DNA of 14,694 nucleotides from positions 1-14,694 of the forward strand of contig JAXHVB010000051.1 of the NCBI GenBank assembly GCA_034189125.1, read 5' to 3'. The translations under genes and the position numbers were made by a program. Under the pieces are notes generated by a model. It was not told where the DNA came from, did not search any database, and saw only the letters and a program-made list of their open reading frames with translations. This DNA comes from UBA5862 sp002408105 (GTDB lineage Bacteria; Pseudomonadota; Gammaproteobacteria; Pseudomonadales; UBA5862). Numbering within the stretch: position 1 is the first letter of the stretch; every line of letters begins with the position of its first letter. Of the stretch, positions 7,077-14,694 are shown in pieces.

Positions 7077-10000
7077 ATGAGCCATTTTCTCGATCGATTG
7101 ATGTATTTCCGCAAGGTTCAAGACACCTTCGCGGACGGTCACGGACGCACCACCCTGGAGGACCGCTCCTGGGAAGCGGCCTACCGCAAGCGGTGGCAGC
7201 ACGACAAGGTGGTGCGCTCAACCCATGGGGTCAACTGCACGGGGGCCTGTTCTTGGAAGATCTACGTCAAAGACGGGCTGGTCACTTGGGAAACGCAGCA
7301 AACCGACTACCCGCGCACGCGACCTGAGCTTCCGAACCATGAACCTCGGGGCTGCCCACGGGGAGCGAGTTACTCCTGGTACCTCTACAGCGCAAACCGC
7401 CTGAAGTATCCGATGGTGCGGGGTCGTTTGCTGCGGATGTGGCGTGACGCGCGAGCAACACACACCGATCCGGTCGAAGCCTGGGCCTCGATCGTGGAGG
7501 ACCCGCAACAGGTTGCCGAGTACAAGCGCAAGCGGGGCCTCGGTGGACTGGTCCGAGCAAACTGGGATGAAGTGAATGAACTGATCGCCGCAGCCAACGT
7601 GTACACCGCCAAACGCTACGGACCTGACCGCATCATTGGGTTCTCTCCGATCCCCGCGATGTCGATGGTCTCCTACGCTGCCGGCAGCCGCTATCTGTCT
7701 CTGATCGGTGGGGTTTGTCTCTCGTTTTACGACTGGTACTGCGATCTTCCCCCGAGTTCGCCCATGACATGGGGGGAACAAACCGACGTTCCCGAGTCCG
7801 CAGATTGGTACAACGCCAAATTCATCATCATGTGGGGTTCGAATGTCCCCCAAACCCGCACGCCGGATGCGCACTTCATGACCGAGGCCCGCTACAACGG
7901 GACTGAAATCGTGGTCTGCTCGCCCGATTATGCCGAGGCCACCAAGTTTGCTGACCGCTGGCTTGCACCCCAGCAGGGCACTGATGCGGCCTTGGCAATG
8001 GCGATGGGGCACGTGATTCTCAAGGAGTTTTACATCGACCGGCAGGAAGCCTACTTCACCGACTACAGCCGCCGCTACACGGACCTGCCAATGCTGGTGC
8101 TGCTTGAATCCTCTCCCGGCGGGCTCGCTCCCGGTCGTTTTCTTCGGGCCAGCGATCTGGACAACGCGCTGGGAGAGGAGCGCAACACCGACTGGAAAAC
8201 CATCGCCCTGGACCGCACCAGTGGCCAACTGGTAGCGCCCCAGGGGTCCATCGGATTTCGCTGGGACGAGAGCGGACGGTGGAATCTGGAGGAAAAGGCA
8301 GGCCCCAACGGCAGCGATGTTGAGCTAGAACTGTCCCTCGCCGACCAGTCGGACGAGACCTGCGAGGTCGCCTTTCCGTATTTCGGCGGCATTGCTCATA
8401 CGCACTTCCGGTCCAACCCGATGCCGCAAGGCGACATTCTGCACCGCAAGGTGCCGGTGAAGCAGATTCAACTGGCGGATGGATCCGTCGCCCAGGTTGC
8501 CACCGTATTCGACTTGATGGTGGCCCATTATGGAGTCGACCGCGGTTTCGAGAACGACAGCGTGCCCCAATCCTACGCGGACAACTTGCCCTACACCCCG
8601 GGCTGGCAAGAGCCGATCACGGGAGTGGCGGCCGAGGCGGTGGTGCAAGTGGCCCGGGCGTTTGCTGAGAACGCGGCGAAGACTCAGGGCCGTTCCATGG
8701 TGATCCTAGGGGCCGGACTCAACCACTGGTACCACATGGATATGAACTACCGGGGGATCATCAACCTGCTCGTGCTTTGTGGGTGCATCGGCAAAAGCGG
8801 TGGCGGCTGGGCCCACTACGTGGGGCAGGAGAAGCTGCGTCCGCAGACGGGATGGTTGCCGGTTGCTTTCGCGCTGGACTGGGCGCGCCCCCCCAGACAC
8901 ATGAACGGAACCTCATTCTGGTACGCACATTCTGACCAGTGGCGTTACGAAAAGCTTGCAGTGGACGAGATTCTCTCGCCGCTTGCGGAGCGGGCGAATT
9001 TTTCCGGCAGTCTGATCGACTACAACGTGCGGGCCGAGCGCATGGGCTGGCTCCCGTCTGCGCCTCAACTCGGGCGAAACCCCTTGGAGTTGGCGCGAGA
9101 AGCAGAGGCCTTAGGGGTCGACCCCAAGGCCCATGTCGTCGAATCGCTTAAGTCTGGCGCATTGCAGATGGCCTGCGAAGATCCCGACAATCCGCAGAAC
9201 TTTCCGCGCAACCTGTTCGTGTGGCGATCCAACTTGCTCGGTTCCAGCGGCAAGGGCCACGAATACCTGCTGCGCCATCTGCTGGGAACCGATGATGGCG
9301 TACAGGGGAAAGAACTCGGAGAAGAGGGCCTGGAGCAGCCGGAGGAGGTCGTATGGCACGACAAGGCCCCAGAAGGCAAGCTAGACCTGCTCGTGACACT
9401 GGATTTTCGCATGTCCACCACCTGCCTGTACTCCGATGTCGTACTGCCCACGGCCACCTGGTACGAGAAAGACGACCTCAACACTTCGGACATGCATCCG
9501 TTCGTTCATCCCCTGTCCGAAGCGGTGGACCCGGCGTGGGAGTCCCGCAGCGACTGGGACATTTTCAAGGGCATCGCAAAGCGCTTCTCGGAGCTGGTCG
9601 AGGGTCACCTAGGCGTCGAGAAGGACATCGTGACCTTGCCCTTGCTGCACGATACACCAGCGGAGCTGGGGCAGGCGTTCGATGTGGCCGACTGGAAAAA
9701 AGGCGAGTGCGAACCCGAGCCGGGAAAAACCATGCCGCAGATCATCGTGGTAGAGCGGGACTACCCCGCGACCTATGCGCGTTTCACGGCATTGGGGCCA
9801 CTGCTGGACCGGCTGGGCAACGGCGGCAAGGGAATCAGTTGGGACACCCAGGCGGAGGTTGATCAGCTCGGCGCGCTCAATGGCAAACACCTGGACAGGG
9901 GGACGGCGGGACAAGGCCGGCCCAAGATGGAAACCGCGATCGAGGCGGCGGAGACCATCCTCACACTGGCGCCTGAAACTTGCGGCAACGTGGCGGTGAA

Positions 10001-10838
10001 GGCTTGGTCGGCCCTGGAGAAGTTCACGGGTCGATCCCACCGGCACCTTGCTTCGTCCCAAGCCCATGAGCGAATCCGCTTTCGAGACATCCAAGCCCAG
10101 CCGCGAAAAATCATCTCCTCTCCGACCTGGTCGGGCATTGAATCTGAGGAAGTCTGCTACAACGCGGGCTGGACCAACGTGCACGAACTGATTCCCTGGC
10201 GCACGCTCACGGGCCGTCAGCAGTTGTATCAGGACCACGTTTGGATGCGTGCGTTTGGCGAGGGTTTTGTGGCCTACAGACCACCGGTGGACACCAAAAC
10301 CTGCGACCAATTGTTGAATCTACGTCCCAATGGCCAGCCGGAGCTGGTCCTCAATTGGCTCACGCCCCATCAGAAATGGGGGATCCACAGCACCTACAGC
10401 GACAACCTGCTGATGCTTACGCTGTCCAGGGGCGGACCTTGTGTATGGATCTCCGAGGTCGATGCCAGTACAGCGGGTATCGTCGACAACGACTGGGTGG
10501 AAATGTTCAACGCCAATGGGGCGGTGGTTGCACGGGCCGTGGTGTCACAGCGTGTGCGCACCGGGACATTGATGATGTACCACGCCCAGGAGCGCATTGT
10601 GAACACACCGGGCTCTGAGATCACCGGCAAGCGTGGCGGAATCCACAACTCGGTGACCCGGGCCGTGCTCAAACCGACCCACATGATCGGCGGCTACGCG
10701 CAGCAGAGCTACGGGTTCAACTACTACGGGACCGTCGGCTCCAACCGCGATGAGTTTGTGGTGATTCGCCGCATGGCAGATGTGGACTGGCTCGAAGGTG
10801 ACGATCAAAGCATTCTCCAACAGGAGTACACACGATGA
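7077..10838 (+). CDS. narG: Respiratory nitrate reductase alpha subunit NarG
   Basis: NarG is the catalytic subunit that reduces nitrate to nitrite at a Mo-bis(PGD) centre on the cytoplasmic side of the membrane, within NarGHI. The 1253 residues compare with 1247 in E. coli and align along the whole length by eye. The FS0 [4Fe-4S] ligands are H50, C54, C58 and C93 (HGVNCTGACSW and EPRGCPRGAS). The molybdenum ligand is D223 in FYDWYCDLP. Other conserved blocks are WGEQTDVPESADWYN, GAGLNHWYHMDMNYRG, GGWAHYVGQEKLRPQTGW, IRFRDIQAQPRKIISSPTWSG and GFNYYGTVGSNRDEFVV. The N-terminus MSHFLDRLMYFRK matches the E. coli start, and GGAG lies 5 bases before the ATG. The last bases overlap narH as ATGA. 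No frameshift or missing ligand is seen. Confidence 0.99.
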   Translation: MSHFLDRLMYFRKVQDTFADGHGRTTLEDRSWEAAYRKRWQHDKVVRSTHGVNCTGACSWKIYVKDGLVTWETQQTDYPRTRPELPNHEPRGCPRGASYSWYLYSANRLKYPMVRGRLLRMWRDARATHTDPVEAWASIVEDPQQVAEYKRKRGLGGLVRANWDEVNELIAAANVYTAKRYGPDRIIGFSPIPAMSMVSYAAGSRYLSLIGGVCLSFYDWYCDLPPSSPMTWGEQTDVPESADWYNAKFIIMWGSNVPQTRTPDAHFMTEARYNGTEIVVCSPDYAEATKFADRWLAPQQGTDAALAMAMGHVILKEFYIDRQEAYFTDYSRRYTDLPMLVLLESSPGGLAPGRFLRASDLDNALGEERNTDWKTIALDRTSGQLVAPQGSIGFRWDESGRWNLEEKAGPNGSDVELELSLADQSDETCEVAFPYFGGIAHTHFRSNPMPQGDILHRKVPVKQIQLADGSVAQVATVFDLMVAHYGVDRGFENDSVPQSYADNLPYTPGWQEPITGVAAEAVVQVARAFAENAAKTQGRSMVILGAGLNHWYHMDMNYRGIINLLVLCGCIGKSGGGWAHYVGQEKLRPQTGWLPVAFALDWARPPRHMNGTSFWYAHSDQWRYEKLAVDEILSPLAERANFSGSLIDYNVRAERMGWLPSAPQLGRNPLELAREAEALGVDPKAHVVESLKSGALQMACEDPDNPQNFPRNLFVWRSNLLGSSGKGHEYLLRHLLGTDDGVQGKELGEEGLEQPEEVVWHDKAPEGKLDLLVTLDFRMSTTCLYSDVVLPTATWYEKDDLNTSDMHPFVHPLSEAVDPAWESRSDWDIFKGIAKRFSELVEGHLGVEKDIVTLPLLHDTPAELGQAFDVADWKKGECEPEPGKTMPQIIVVERDYPATYARFTALGPLLDRLGNGGKGISWDTQAEVDQLGALNGKHLDRGTAGQGRPKMETAIEAAETILTLAPETCGNVAVKAWSALEKFTGRSHRHLASSQAHERIRFRDIQAQPRKIISSPTWSGIESEEVCYNAGWTNVHELIPWRTLTGRQQLYQDHVWMRAFGEGFVAYRPPVDTKTCDQLLNLRPNGQPELVLNWLTPHQKWGIHSTYSDNLLMLTLSRGGPCVWISEVDASTAGIVDNDWVEMFNANGAVVARAVVSQRVRTGTLMMYHAQERIVNTPGSEITGKRGGIHNSVTRAVLKPTHMIGGYAQQSYGFNYYGTVGSNRDEFVVIRRMADVDWLEGDDQSILQQEYTR

Positions 10839-12418
10839 AGGTCCGGGCCCAAATCGGCAAAGTGCTCAACCTCGACAAGTGCATTGGGTGCCACACCTGC
10901 TCAGTGACCTGCAAGAACGTATGGACCTCCCGCGAGGGGGTGGAGTACGCCTGGTTCAACAACGTGGAGACCAAACCCGGTGTCGGCTACCCCGATGAAT
11001 GGGAGAACCAGCAGCGCTGGAAGGGCGGCTGGGAACTGAATGCCCAGGGTCGGCTGCACCCCCGGGCCGGTCCGCGGTGGCGCTTGCTGGCCAACCTGTT
11101 TGCCAACCCGAATCTGCCCGAAATCGACGACTACTACGAACCGTTCAACTTTGACTACCAGCGCCTGCACAATGCGCCCGAAAGCCGGGCTCAGCCAACT
11201 GCGAAGCCGTATTCGGCGATCACCGGCCTGCCAATGGACAAGATCGAGCGGGGACCGAACTGGGAAGAAATTCTCGGCTCGGAGTTTGAAAAGCGGGCCC
11301 GGGACTACAACTTCGAACAGGTTCAGAAAGAGATGTATGGGCAGTTCGAACACACCTTCATGCTTTATCTGCCGCGCCTGTGCGAGCATTGCCTGAATCC
11401 AAGCTGCGTCGCGAGCTGTCCCAGTGGGGCCATCTACAAGCGCGAAGAAGATGGCATTGTTCTGATCGATCAGGACCGCTGCCGCGGTTGGCGCATGTGC
11501 ATATCCGCCTGCCCGTACAAGAAAATCTACTACAACTGGCAGTCCGGAAAGTCCGAAAAGTGCACCTTCTGCTACCCGCGCATTGAAGCGGGCGAGCCCA
11601 CAGTCTGCTCCGAAACCTGTGTCGGGCGCATCCGCTACCTCGGAGTCATGCTTTACGACGCCGACCGCATCGAATCTGCTGCCAGCACGGCCGACGTCGG
11701 CGACCTGTATCAGCAACAGCTGGATGTGTTTCTCGATCCGCACGACCCGGAGGTGATCGCGCAAGCCAGGCGAGACGGAGTGCCGGACTCCTGGCTGGAA
11801 GCTGCCAAACGCAGTCCGGTCTACCAAATGGCGATGGACTGGAAAATTGCCTTTCCACTGCACCCGGAGTACCGCACCTTGCCCATGGTGTGGTACGTGC
11901 CGCCGCTCTCACCCATTCAGGCAGCAGCGGACGGCGGACGCATCGGCACCGCTGGATTGATTCCAGACGTTGAATCCTTGCGCATACCCGTGCGTTACCT
12001 TGCCAACCTACTGACAGCAGGCTCTGAGCTGCCCATCGTGAACGCGCTGCGTCGGATGTTGGCGATGCGCAGTTTCAAGCGGACCCAAACTGTGGAGGGG
12101 GTCACCAACACCGCTTTGTTGGATGCGGTTGGGCTTACAGAAGATCAACTCAACGCCATGTACCAGGTGATGGCGATCGCGAATTATGAGGACCGCTTCG
12201 TGCTGCCCTCTGGGCACCGCGAACTATCAACAGACGACGCCTACGGTGACCGCAACGGCTGTGGGTTCAGCTTTGGGGACGGCTGCAATACCCATGGTGT
12301 GACCCCGCTCAACCTGTTTGGATCCAAAAATCCAAGAAAGCGCAACCTCCTCAGCGTAAAGAACCTACCGGAAGACGCCGACGCACGTACCGGCGACACA
12401 TCAGGAGCCCGGTCATGA
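10835..12418 (+). CDS. narH: Respiratory nitrate reductase beta subunit NarH
   Basis: NarH passes electrons from the NarI hemes to NarG through a chain of three [4Fe-4S] clusters and one [3Fe-4S] cluster, facing the cytoplasm. The 527-residue protein (E. coli 512) has all four cysteine groups. These are C16/C19/C22/C26; C183/C186/C191/C195; C216, W219, C222, C226 in CRGWRMCISAC; and C243/C246/C258/C262. W219 replaces a cysteine and marks the [3Fe-4S] group, as in E. coli. The C-terminal part continues to a polar tail slightly longer than in E. coli. It starts on the ATGA overlap with narG, with CAGGAG 8 bases upstream, and itself overlaps narJ by four bases, suggesting coupled translation and stoichiometric synthesis. 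Confidence 0.99.
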   Translation: MKVRAQIGKVLNLDKCIGCHTCSVTCKNVWTSREGVEYAWFNNVETKPGVGYPDEWENQQRWKGGWELNAQGRLHPRAGPRWRLLANLFANPNLPEIDDYYEPFNFDYQRLHNAPESRAQPTAKPYSAITGLPMDKIERGPNWEEILGSEFEKRARDYNFEQVQKEMYGQFEHTFMLYLPRLCEHCLNPSCVASCPSGAIYKREEDGIVLIDQDRCRGWRMCISACPYKKIYYNWQSGKSEKCTFCYPRIEAGEPTVCSETCVGRIRYLGVMLYDADRIESAASTADVGDLYQQQLDVFLDPHDPEVIAQARRDGVPDSWLEAAKRSPVYQMAMDWKIAFPLHPEYRTLPMVWYVPPLSPIQAAADGGRIGTAGLIPDVESLRIPVRYLANLLTAGSELPIVNALRRMLAMRSFKRTQTVEGVTNTALLDAVGLTEDQLNAMYQVMAIANYEDRFVLPSGHRELSTDDAYGDRNGCGFSFGDGCNTHGVTPLNLFGSKNPRKRNLLSVKNLPEDADARTGDTSGARS

Positions 12419-13095
12419 TGCGAAGCCTTCGGGTGCTGTCACGCATGCTGGATTACCCCCAGGCGGCGCTGCAGACCCACGCCGATGAACTGGTAGACGC
12501 GCTGCGCTCGGAGGCGGTCTTTAGCGGTGCAACCACCAAAGCACTCGTGCACTGCATGGAAACACTGCGCGATGGCGACCTGTACGACCTGCAAGCGGGT
12601 TTCGTCGACACCTTCGACCGTGGCCGTGCCCGTTCCCTGTACTTGTTCGAGCACGTACACGGTGAATCGCGCGACCGGGGGCAAGCCATGGTGGACCTGG
12701 GAACCAGCTACCGAACCAATGGCCTGCGCATCGACCAGCGCGAGCTTCCGGACTACCTGCCGCTGTTCCTGGAATTTTTGTCCACCTTGCCTGCGCAAGA
12801 AGCCAACGAATGGCTGCAAGCCGTGGCCGAGTTGGTTGCCCACCTGCACGCGCGCCTGTGCGCAAAGGCAAGCCCCTATGCGGCTGTGCTCGCTGCGGTG
12901 CTGGAACTCACAGGCCAATCTGTTGACACGACACTAGCCAATGAAGCCATGGACGACGACCAACCCGAGGCCCTCGATGCAGCCTGGGAAGAACCTCTGG
13001 TGGAGTTTGGCTCCCCAGCAACGGGCTGTGCCGAGGCCAACGAGAGCGCAGGTGCGCGGCCTTTGAAAATCACCCGTGGACAGCGGCGGATGTAA
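12415..13095 (+). CDS. narJ: Nitrate reductase assembly chaperone NarJ
   Basis: NarJ is a TorD/DmsD-type cytoplasmic chaperone. It binds the NarG N-terminus and supports cofactor insertion before NarGH attaches to NarI; it is not part of the final enzyme. The 226 residues (E. coli 236) carry typical blocks: AGFVDTFDRGRARSLYLFEHV at about 61-81, HGESRDRGQAMVDLG at 82-96, and ELPDYLPLFLEFLS at 110-123. The C-terminal third from about residue 165 is acidic and poorly conserved, as is usual in this family. Two consecutive ATGs (12415 and 12418) are possible starts. AGGAG at 12403-12407 is 7 and 10 bases from them, and the first gives the ATGA overlap with narH. A gap of 40 bases separates it from narI. 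Confidence 0.97.
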   Translation: MMRSLRVLSRMLDYPQAALQTHADELVDALRSEAVFSGATTKALVHCMETLRDGDLYDLQAGFVDTFDRGRARSLYLFEHVHGESRDRGQAMVDLGTSYRTNGLRIDQRELPDYLPLFLEFLSTLPAQEANEWLQAVAELVAHLHARLCAKASPYAAVLAAVLELTGQSVDTTLANEAMDDDQPEALDAAWEEPLVEFGSPATGCAEANESAGARPLKITRGQRRM

Positions 13096-13135
13096 TCCGC
13101 AGCCAGCGCCATCCACAAAATCTGGAGACACCGCG

Positions 13136-13822
13136 ATGAACCACCTGCATCACCTGGCCTTTGGCTTCTTCCCGTACATCGCCGGCACCGTGTTTTTGCT
13201 AGGCAGTTTAATTCGGTTCGAAATGAGCCAGTACACATGGAAAACCAACACCAGTCAGCTGGTCGATGGCGGGACAGGGTTTCGTCACGCCAACAACCTG
13301 TTTCACGTGGGGATGATTCTGCTATTTTTCGGCCACTTCTTTGGGATGTTGACGCCACCTGCTGTCTACCACGCTGTTGGCCTGAGCACCTCAGCCAAGC
13401 AGATTGCGTCCATGACTGCAGGCGGACTGTTCGGCATCCTCGCATTGATCGGTGGCAGCTACCTGCTTCATCGGCGCCTAACCAATCCGCGGGTGCGGCG
13501 CACCAGTTCCCAGGGCGACGTATTGATACTGGTGCTGCTGTATGTGCAACTGCTGCTTGGGCTCGGGACCATCTTTGTCTCTGTTGAACACACCGATGGC
13601 TCAACCATGCTGTTGCTTACCGGCTGGGCACAGCGCATCGTCACCTTCCAGCCCAACGCCGCGGACCTTTTGGTCAACGTACACTGGATCTACAAGCTGC
13701 ACCTGTTCTTGGGGTTGGTGATCTTCTTCGTGTTCCCCTTTACCCGCCTTGTTCACATCTGGAGCCTGCCGTTGGGGTACCTTGGCCGCAACTACCAGAT
13801 TGTTCGCCAGCGCCACAGTTGA
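13136..13822 (+). CDS. narI: Respiratory nitrate reductase gamma subunit NarI (cytochrome b)
   Basis: NarI anchors NarGH to the inner membrane, oxidises quinol near the periplasmic face and passes electrons through two b-type hemes. The 228 residues (E. coli 225) form about five membrane helices. Heme ligands are H57 and H67 in LFHVGMILLFFGHFFG, and H189 and H207 in KLHLFLG and RLVHIWS, with the same 10- and 18-residue spacings as the E. coli ligands H56/H66 and H187/H205. The ATG at 13136 is chosen because GGAG (13124-13127) is 8 bases upstream and the family N-terminus MNHLHHLAFGFFPYIAG starts there. The open frame 20 codons longer overlaps narJ and has no family match. It is the last recognisable gene of the operon. 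Confidence 0.98.
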   Translation: MNHLHHLAFGFFPYIAGTVFLLGSLIRFEMSQYTWKTNTSQLVDGGTGFRHANNLFHVGMILLFFGHFFGMLTPPAVYHAVGLSTSAKQIASMTAGGLFGILALIGGSYLLHRRLTNPRVRRTSSQGDVLILVLLYVQLLLGLGTIFVSVEHTDGSTMLLLTGWAQRIVTFQPNAADLLVNVHWIYKLHLFLGLVIFFVFPFTRLVHIWSLPLGYLGRNYQIVRQRHS

Positions 13823-13975
13823 GGGGCGGTCACCAAGAAGGCAAGGGGGAGGGCGTGCACCGCCTCGACTGCGGACTCGCCCGGCCCGAAGACACACCAA
13901 TACAGGCAAAGCTTTGCTCGAGAACTGTCCGGCTCGAAGCGCCGAGCTTCATGTGGCAGCCATCGCCACCTGGAC

Positions 13976-14016
13976 CAGGGCCGGGAACCGGAGACACCGT
14001 TGGTGTCCGCGCCCTG
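13976..14016 (+). terminator. Complex hairpin after narI, possible operon terminator
   Basis: Outer arms CAGGGC (13976-13981) and GCCCTG (14011-14016) and inner arms GACACC (13993-13998) and GGTGTC (14002-14007) pair perfectly. The loop is GTT, with an asymmetric internal loop between the stems. A pyrimidine-rich stretch TTTCTTTCT follows about 14 bases after the stem, too far for a classical intrinsic terminator. It lies about 150 bases beyond the narI stop and could mark the 3' end of the transcript or be chance in GC-rich DNA. Confidence 0.25.
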
Positions 14017-14218
14017 CGGCTGCAGAAAACTTTCTTTCTCGACCTGCACGTTTGCCGGGCCAGCCGCTCGCAGCGCATCGCCCATTGCATGGAAAGGCTT
14101 GGCCTGTTCCTGATGGTGCTAGCCTGGGGGCGGCCATCGCGCGCACGGGCTCAGCCGACCGGCAACCGAGCCCAGCCTTGCGCAAGAATGGACCGCGCTC
14201 GCGCAGATGCGCAGAAAA

Positions 14219-14254
14219 CGGGCAGGGAAGCGGGCAGGGAAGCGGGCAGGGAAG
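14219..14254. repeat. Three tandem copies of a 12-bp repeat
   Basis: The unit CGGGCAGGGAAG occurs three times in perfect tandem, followed by a partial fourth copy CGGGC at 14255-14259. Because 12 is a multiple of three, the array stays open in frame: it would encode GREA repeats in one plus frame and GQGS in another. The last GGAAG, CGGG and CTTCC at its right end can form a short stem-loop. Copy number could vary by slippage. Confidence 0.9.
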
Positions 14255-14413
14255 CGGGCTTCCGGGATCGCGGGGCCGGATTGGGCTGTTGTCGGCAGAT
14301 CTATCGGCCGGGTGTTTTTCCGAAAAAAGAGCGCAAGTAACTCAGACTCCACAGATAACGAAATGCATTGGAGCAACTAAACAATAGGCGACTGACCAAC
14401 TCGGAAGTGTCTG

Positions 14414-14694
14414 TCAATTCTTTTTGCTTCTACGAGCATCCCTAACTAGATACGATCTATCTTGACCGCGCTTCAGTTCAAATAAATCGATCGCCTTAAA
14501 AAGGCTGCTTAAATTTTTGAATCCATAGTTCCTGCAATCAAATGATGTTCTGTTCGATATATTTGATCCAACGGCGCCCAAGTCGGCCCACCCATCATCA
14601 TCTTCATTCGCTTCAATTCCCTGTCGCAACAAAGCAATCAACTTGGTGTCTGATTTTATATTTTTGGGCTTTGATACACTTACTTCTTCAACGG
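14414..14694 (-). CDS. OST-HTH/LOTUS-domain protein, C-terminal part (5'-truncated), possibly NYN-type
   Basis: The minus-strand frame is open from the window edge to TGA at 14414-14416, giving 92 visible C-terminal residues. Residues 16 to about 80 resemble the OST-HTH (LOTUS) fold: KLIALLRQGIEA, then DDDGWADLGAVG, SFDCRNYGFKNLSSL and IDLFELKR. In bacteria this domain commonly ends proteins that begin with a NYN (PIN-like) RNase domain, where it is thought to bind RNA; the N-terminal part is not visible here, so that is inference. The TTG at 14641 is an interior leucine, since the frame continues upstream in the same style. The tail ends in basic residues (RRSKKN). The gene lies in AT-richer DNA than the nar locus and faces it tail-to-tail, so it is probably unrelated to nitrate respiration. 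Confidence 0.75.
   Translation of the reverse strand, partial: VEEVSVSKPKNIKSDTKLIALLRQGIEANEDDDGWADLGAVGSNISNRTSFDCRNYGFKNLSSLFKAIDLFELKRGQDRSYLVRDARRSKKN

Larger units (their letters stand above)
13823..14413. other. About 590 bp without a recognised gene
   Basis: Downstream of narI, several frames stay open because of high GC, including 13749-14387 and 13819-14340 on the plus strand. The conceptual products show no family motif, have skewed composition (rich in R, G and P) and conflict with each other. An ATG at 14089 opens an 83-codon frame to 14340, starting MERLGLFLMVLAWGRPSRARA, which looks weakly like a signal peptide but lacks a convincing ribosome site. The region also contains a complex hairpin (13976-14016) and a 12-bp tandem repeat (14219-14254). 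It may be a degraded gene or non-coding spacer; I cannot name a source gene. Confidence 0.5.

Noticed and set aside
7218..8228. A 336-codon minus-strand open frame inside narG
   Set aside because: The plus-strand NarG reading is conserved throughout this span; the antisense product has no recognisable domain.
10901..11863. A 320-codon minus-strand open frame inside narH
   Set aside because: It mirrors the NarH cysteine-cluster region, which is certain on the plus strand; the antisense product shows no motif.
13076..13135. A 20-codon N-terminal extension of narI
   Set aside because: It overlaps the end of narJ, and the resulting residues are not NarI-like; ATG 13136 has GGAG 8 bases upstream.
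13823..13868. Possible stem between GGCGGT and ACCGCC just after the narI stop
   Set aside because: The loop is more than 20 bases, pairing is interrupted, and no T-run follows; too weak to call a terminator.
13819..14340. A 173-codon open frame after narI as a real gene
   Set aside because: The conceptual protein is low in recognisable structure, competes with two other open frames, and starts inside the narI stop region with no family match.
14390..14425. Imperfect inverted repeat GACTGAC/GTCTGTC followed by TTTTT on the plus strand
   Set aside because: The stem has a mismatch and a 12-base loop, and it overlaps the end of the minus-strand OST-HTH gene; it could be chance.
1..14694. CRISPR arrays, tRNA or rRNA genes, insertion sequences and defence cassettes
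   Set aside because: None was recognised: no spaced palindromic repeat arrays, no cloverleaf-like sequence noticed, and no transposase or integrase motifs in any plausible frame.

Overview
The window looks like a GC-rich betaproteobacterial chromosome, probably Burkholderiales/Comamonadaceae-like. That placement is an inference from protein resemblance and gene order, not from a search. Almost all of it is a complete respiratory (dissimilatory) nitrate-reduction locus.

Layout: (1) 2-1442, plus strand: the 3' end of argG (argininosuccinate synthase, cut by the window edge) and gloA (glyoxalase I). (2) 1484-4020, minus strand: narL and narX, a nitrate-responsive two-component system whose genes overlap by ATGA (narX first in transcription). 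A strong hairpin sits between the convergent gloA and narL. (3) 4021-4228: a divergent control region with a near-perfect FNR-type box, a NarL-type 7-2-7 inverted repeat and a -10-like hexamer, spaced as in an FNR class II promoter driving narK1. (4) 4229-13822, plus strand: narK1, narK2, narG, narH, narJ, narI, closely packed. narG/narH and narH/narJ overlap by 4 bases, and the other gaps are 30-40 bases. (5) 13823-14413: about 590 bases with no gene I can recognise, holding a complex hairpin and three tandem 12-bp repeats. (6) 14414-14694, minus strand: the C-terminal part of a protein with an OST-HTH/LOTUS domain, in visibly more AT-rich DNA.

How it works together: NarX would sense nitrate/nitrite in the periplasm and phosphorylate NarL. 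An FNR-family regulator would report lack of oxygen. Both would act on the narK1 promoter to switch on transport and reduction. NarK1 and NarK2 bring nitrate in and export nitrite. NarG (Mo-bisPGD), NarH (four Fe-S clusters) and NarI (two b hemes) form the membrane quinol:nitrate oxidoreductase, and NarJ is the chaperone for cofactor insertion. All catalytic, cluster and heme ligands I checked against the E. coli proteins from memory are present.

I see no credible undescribed system. The points most worth a second look are the control region, the odd stretch after narI, and the composition change with the OST-HTH gene at the right edge.
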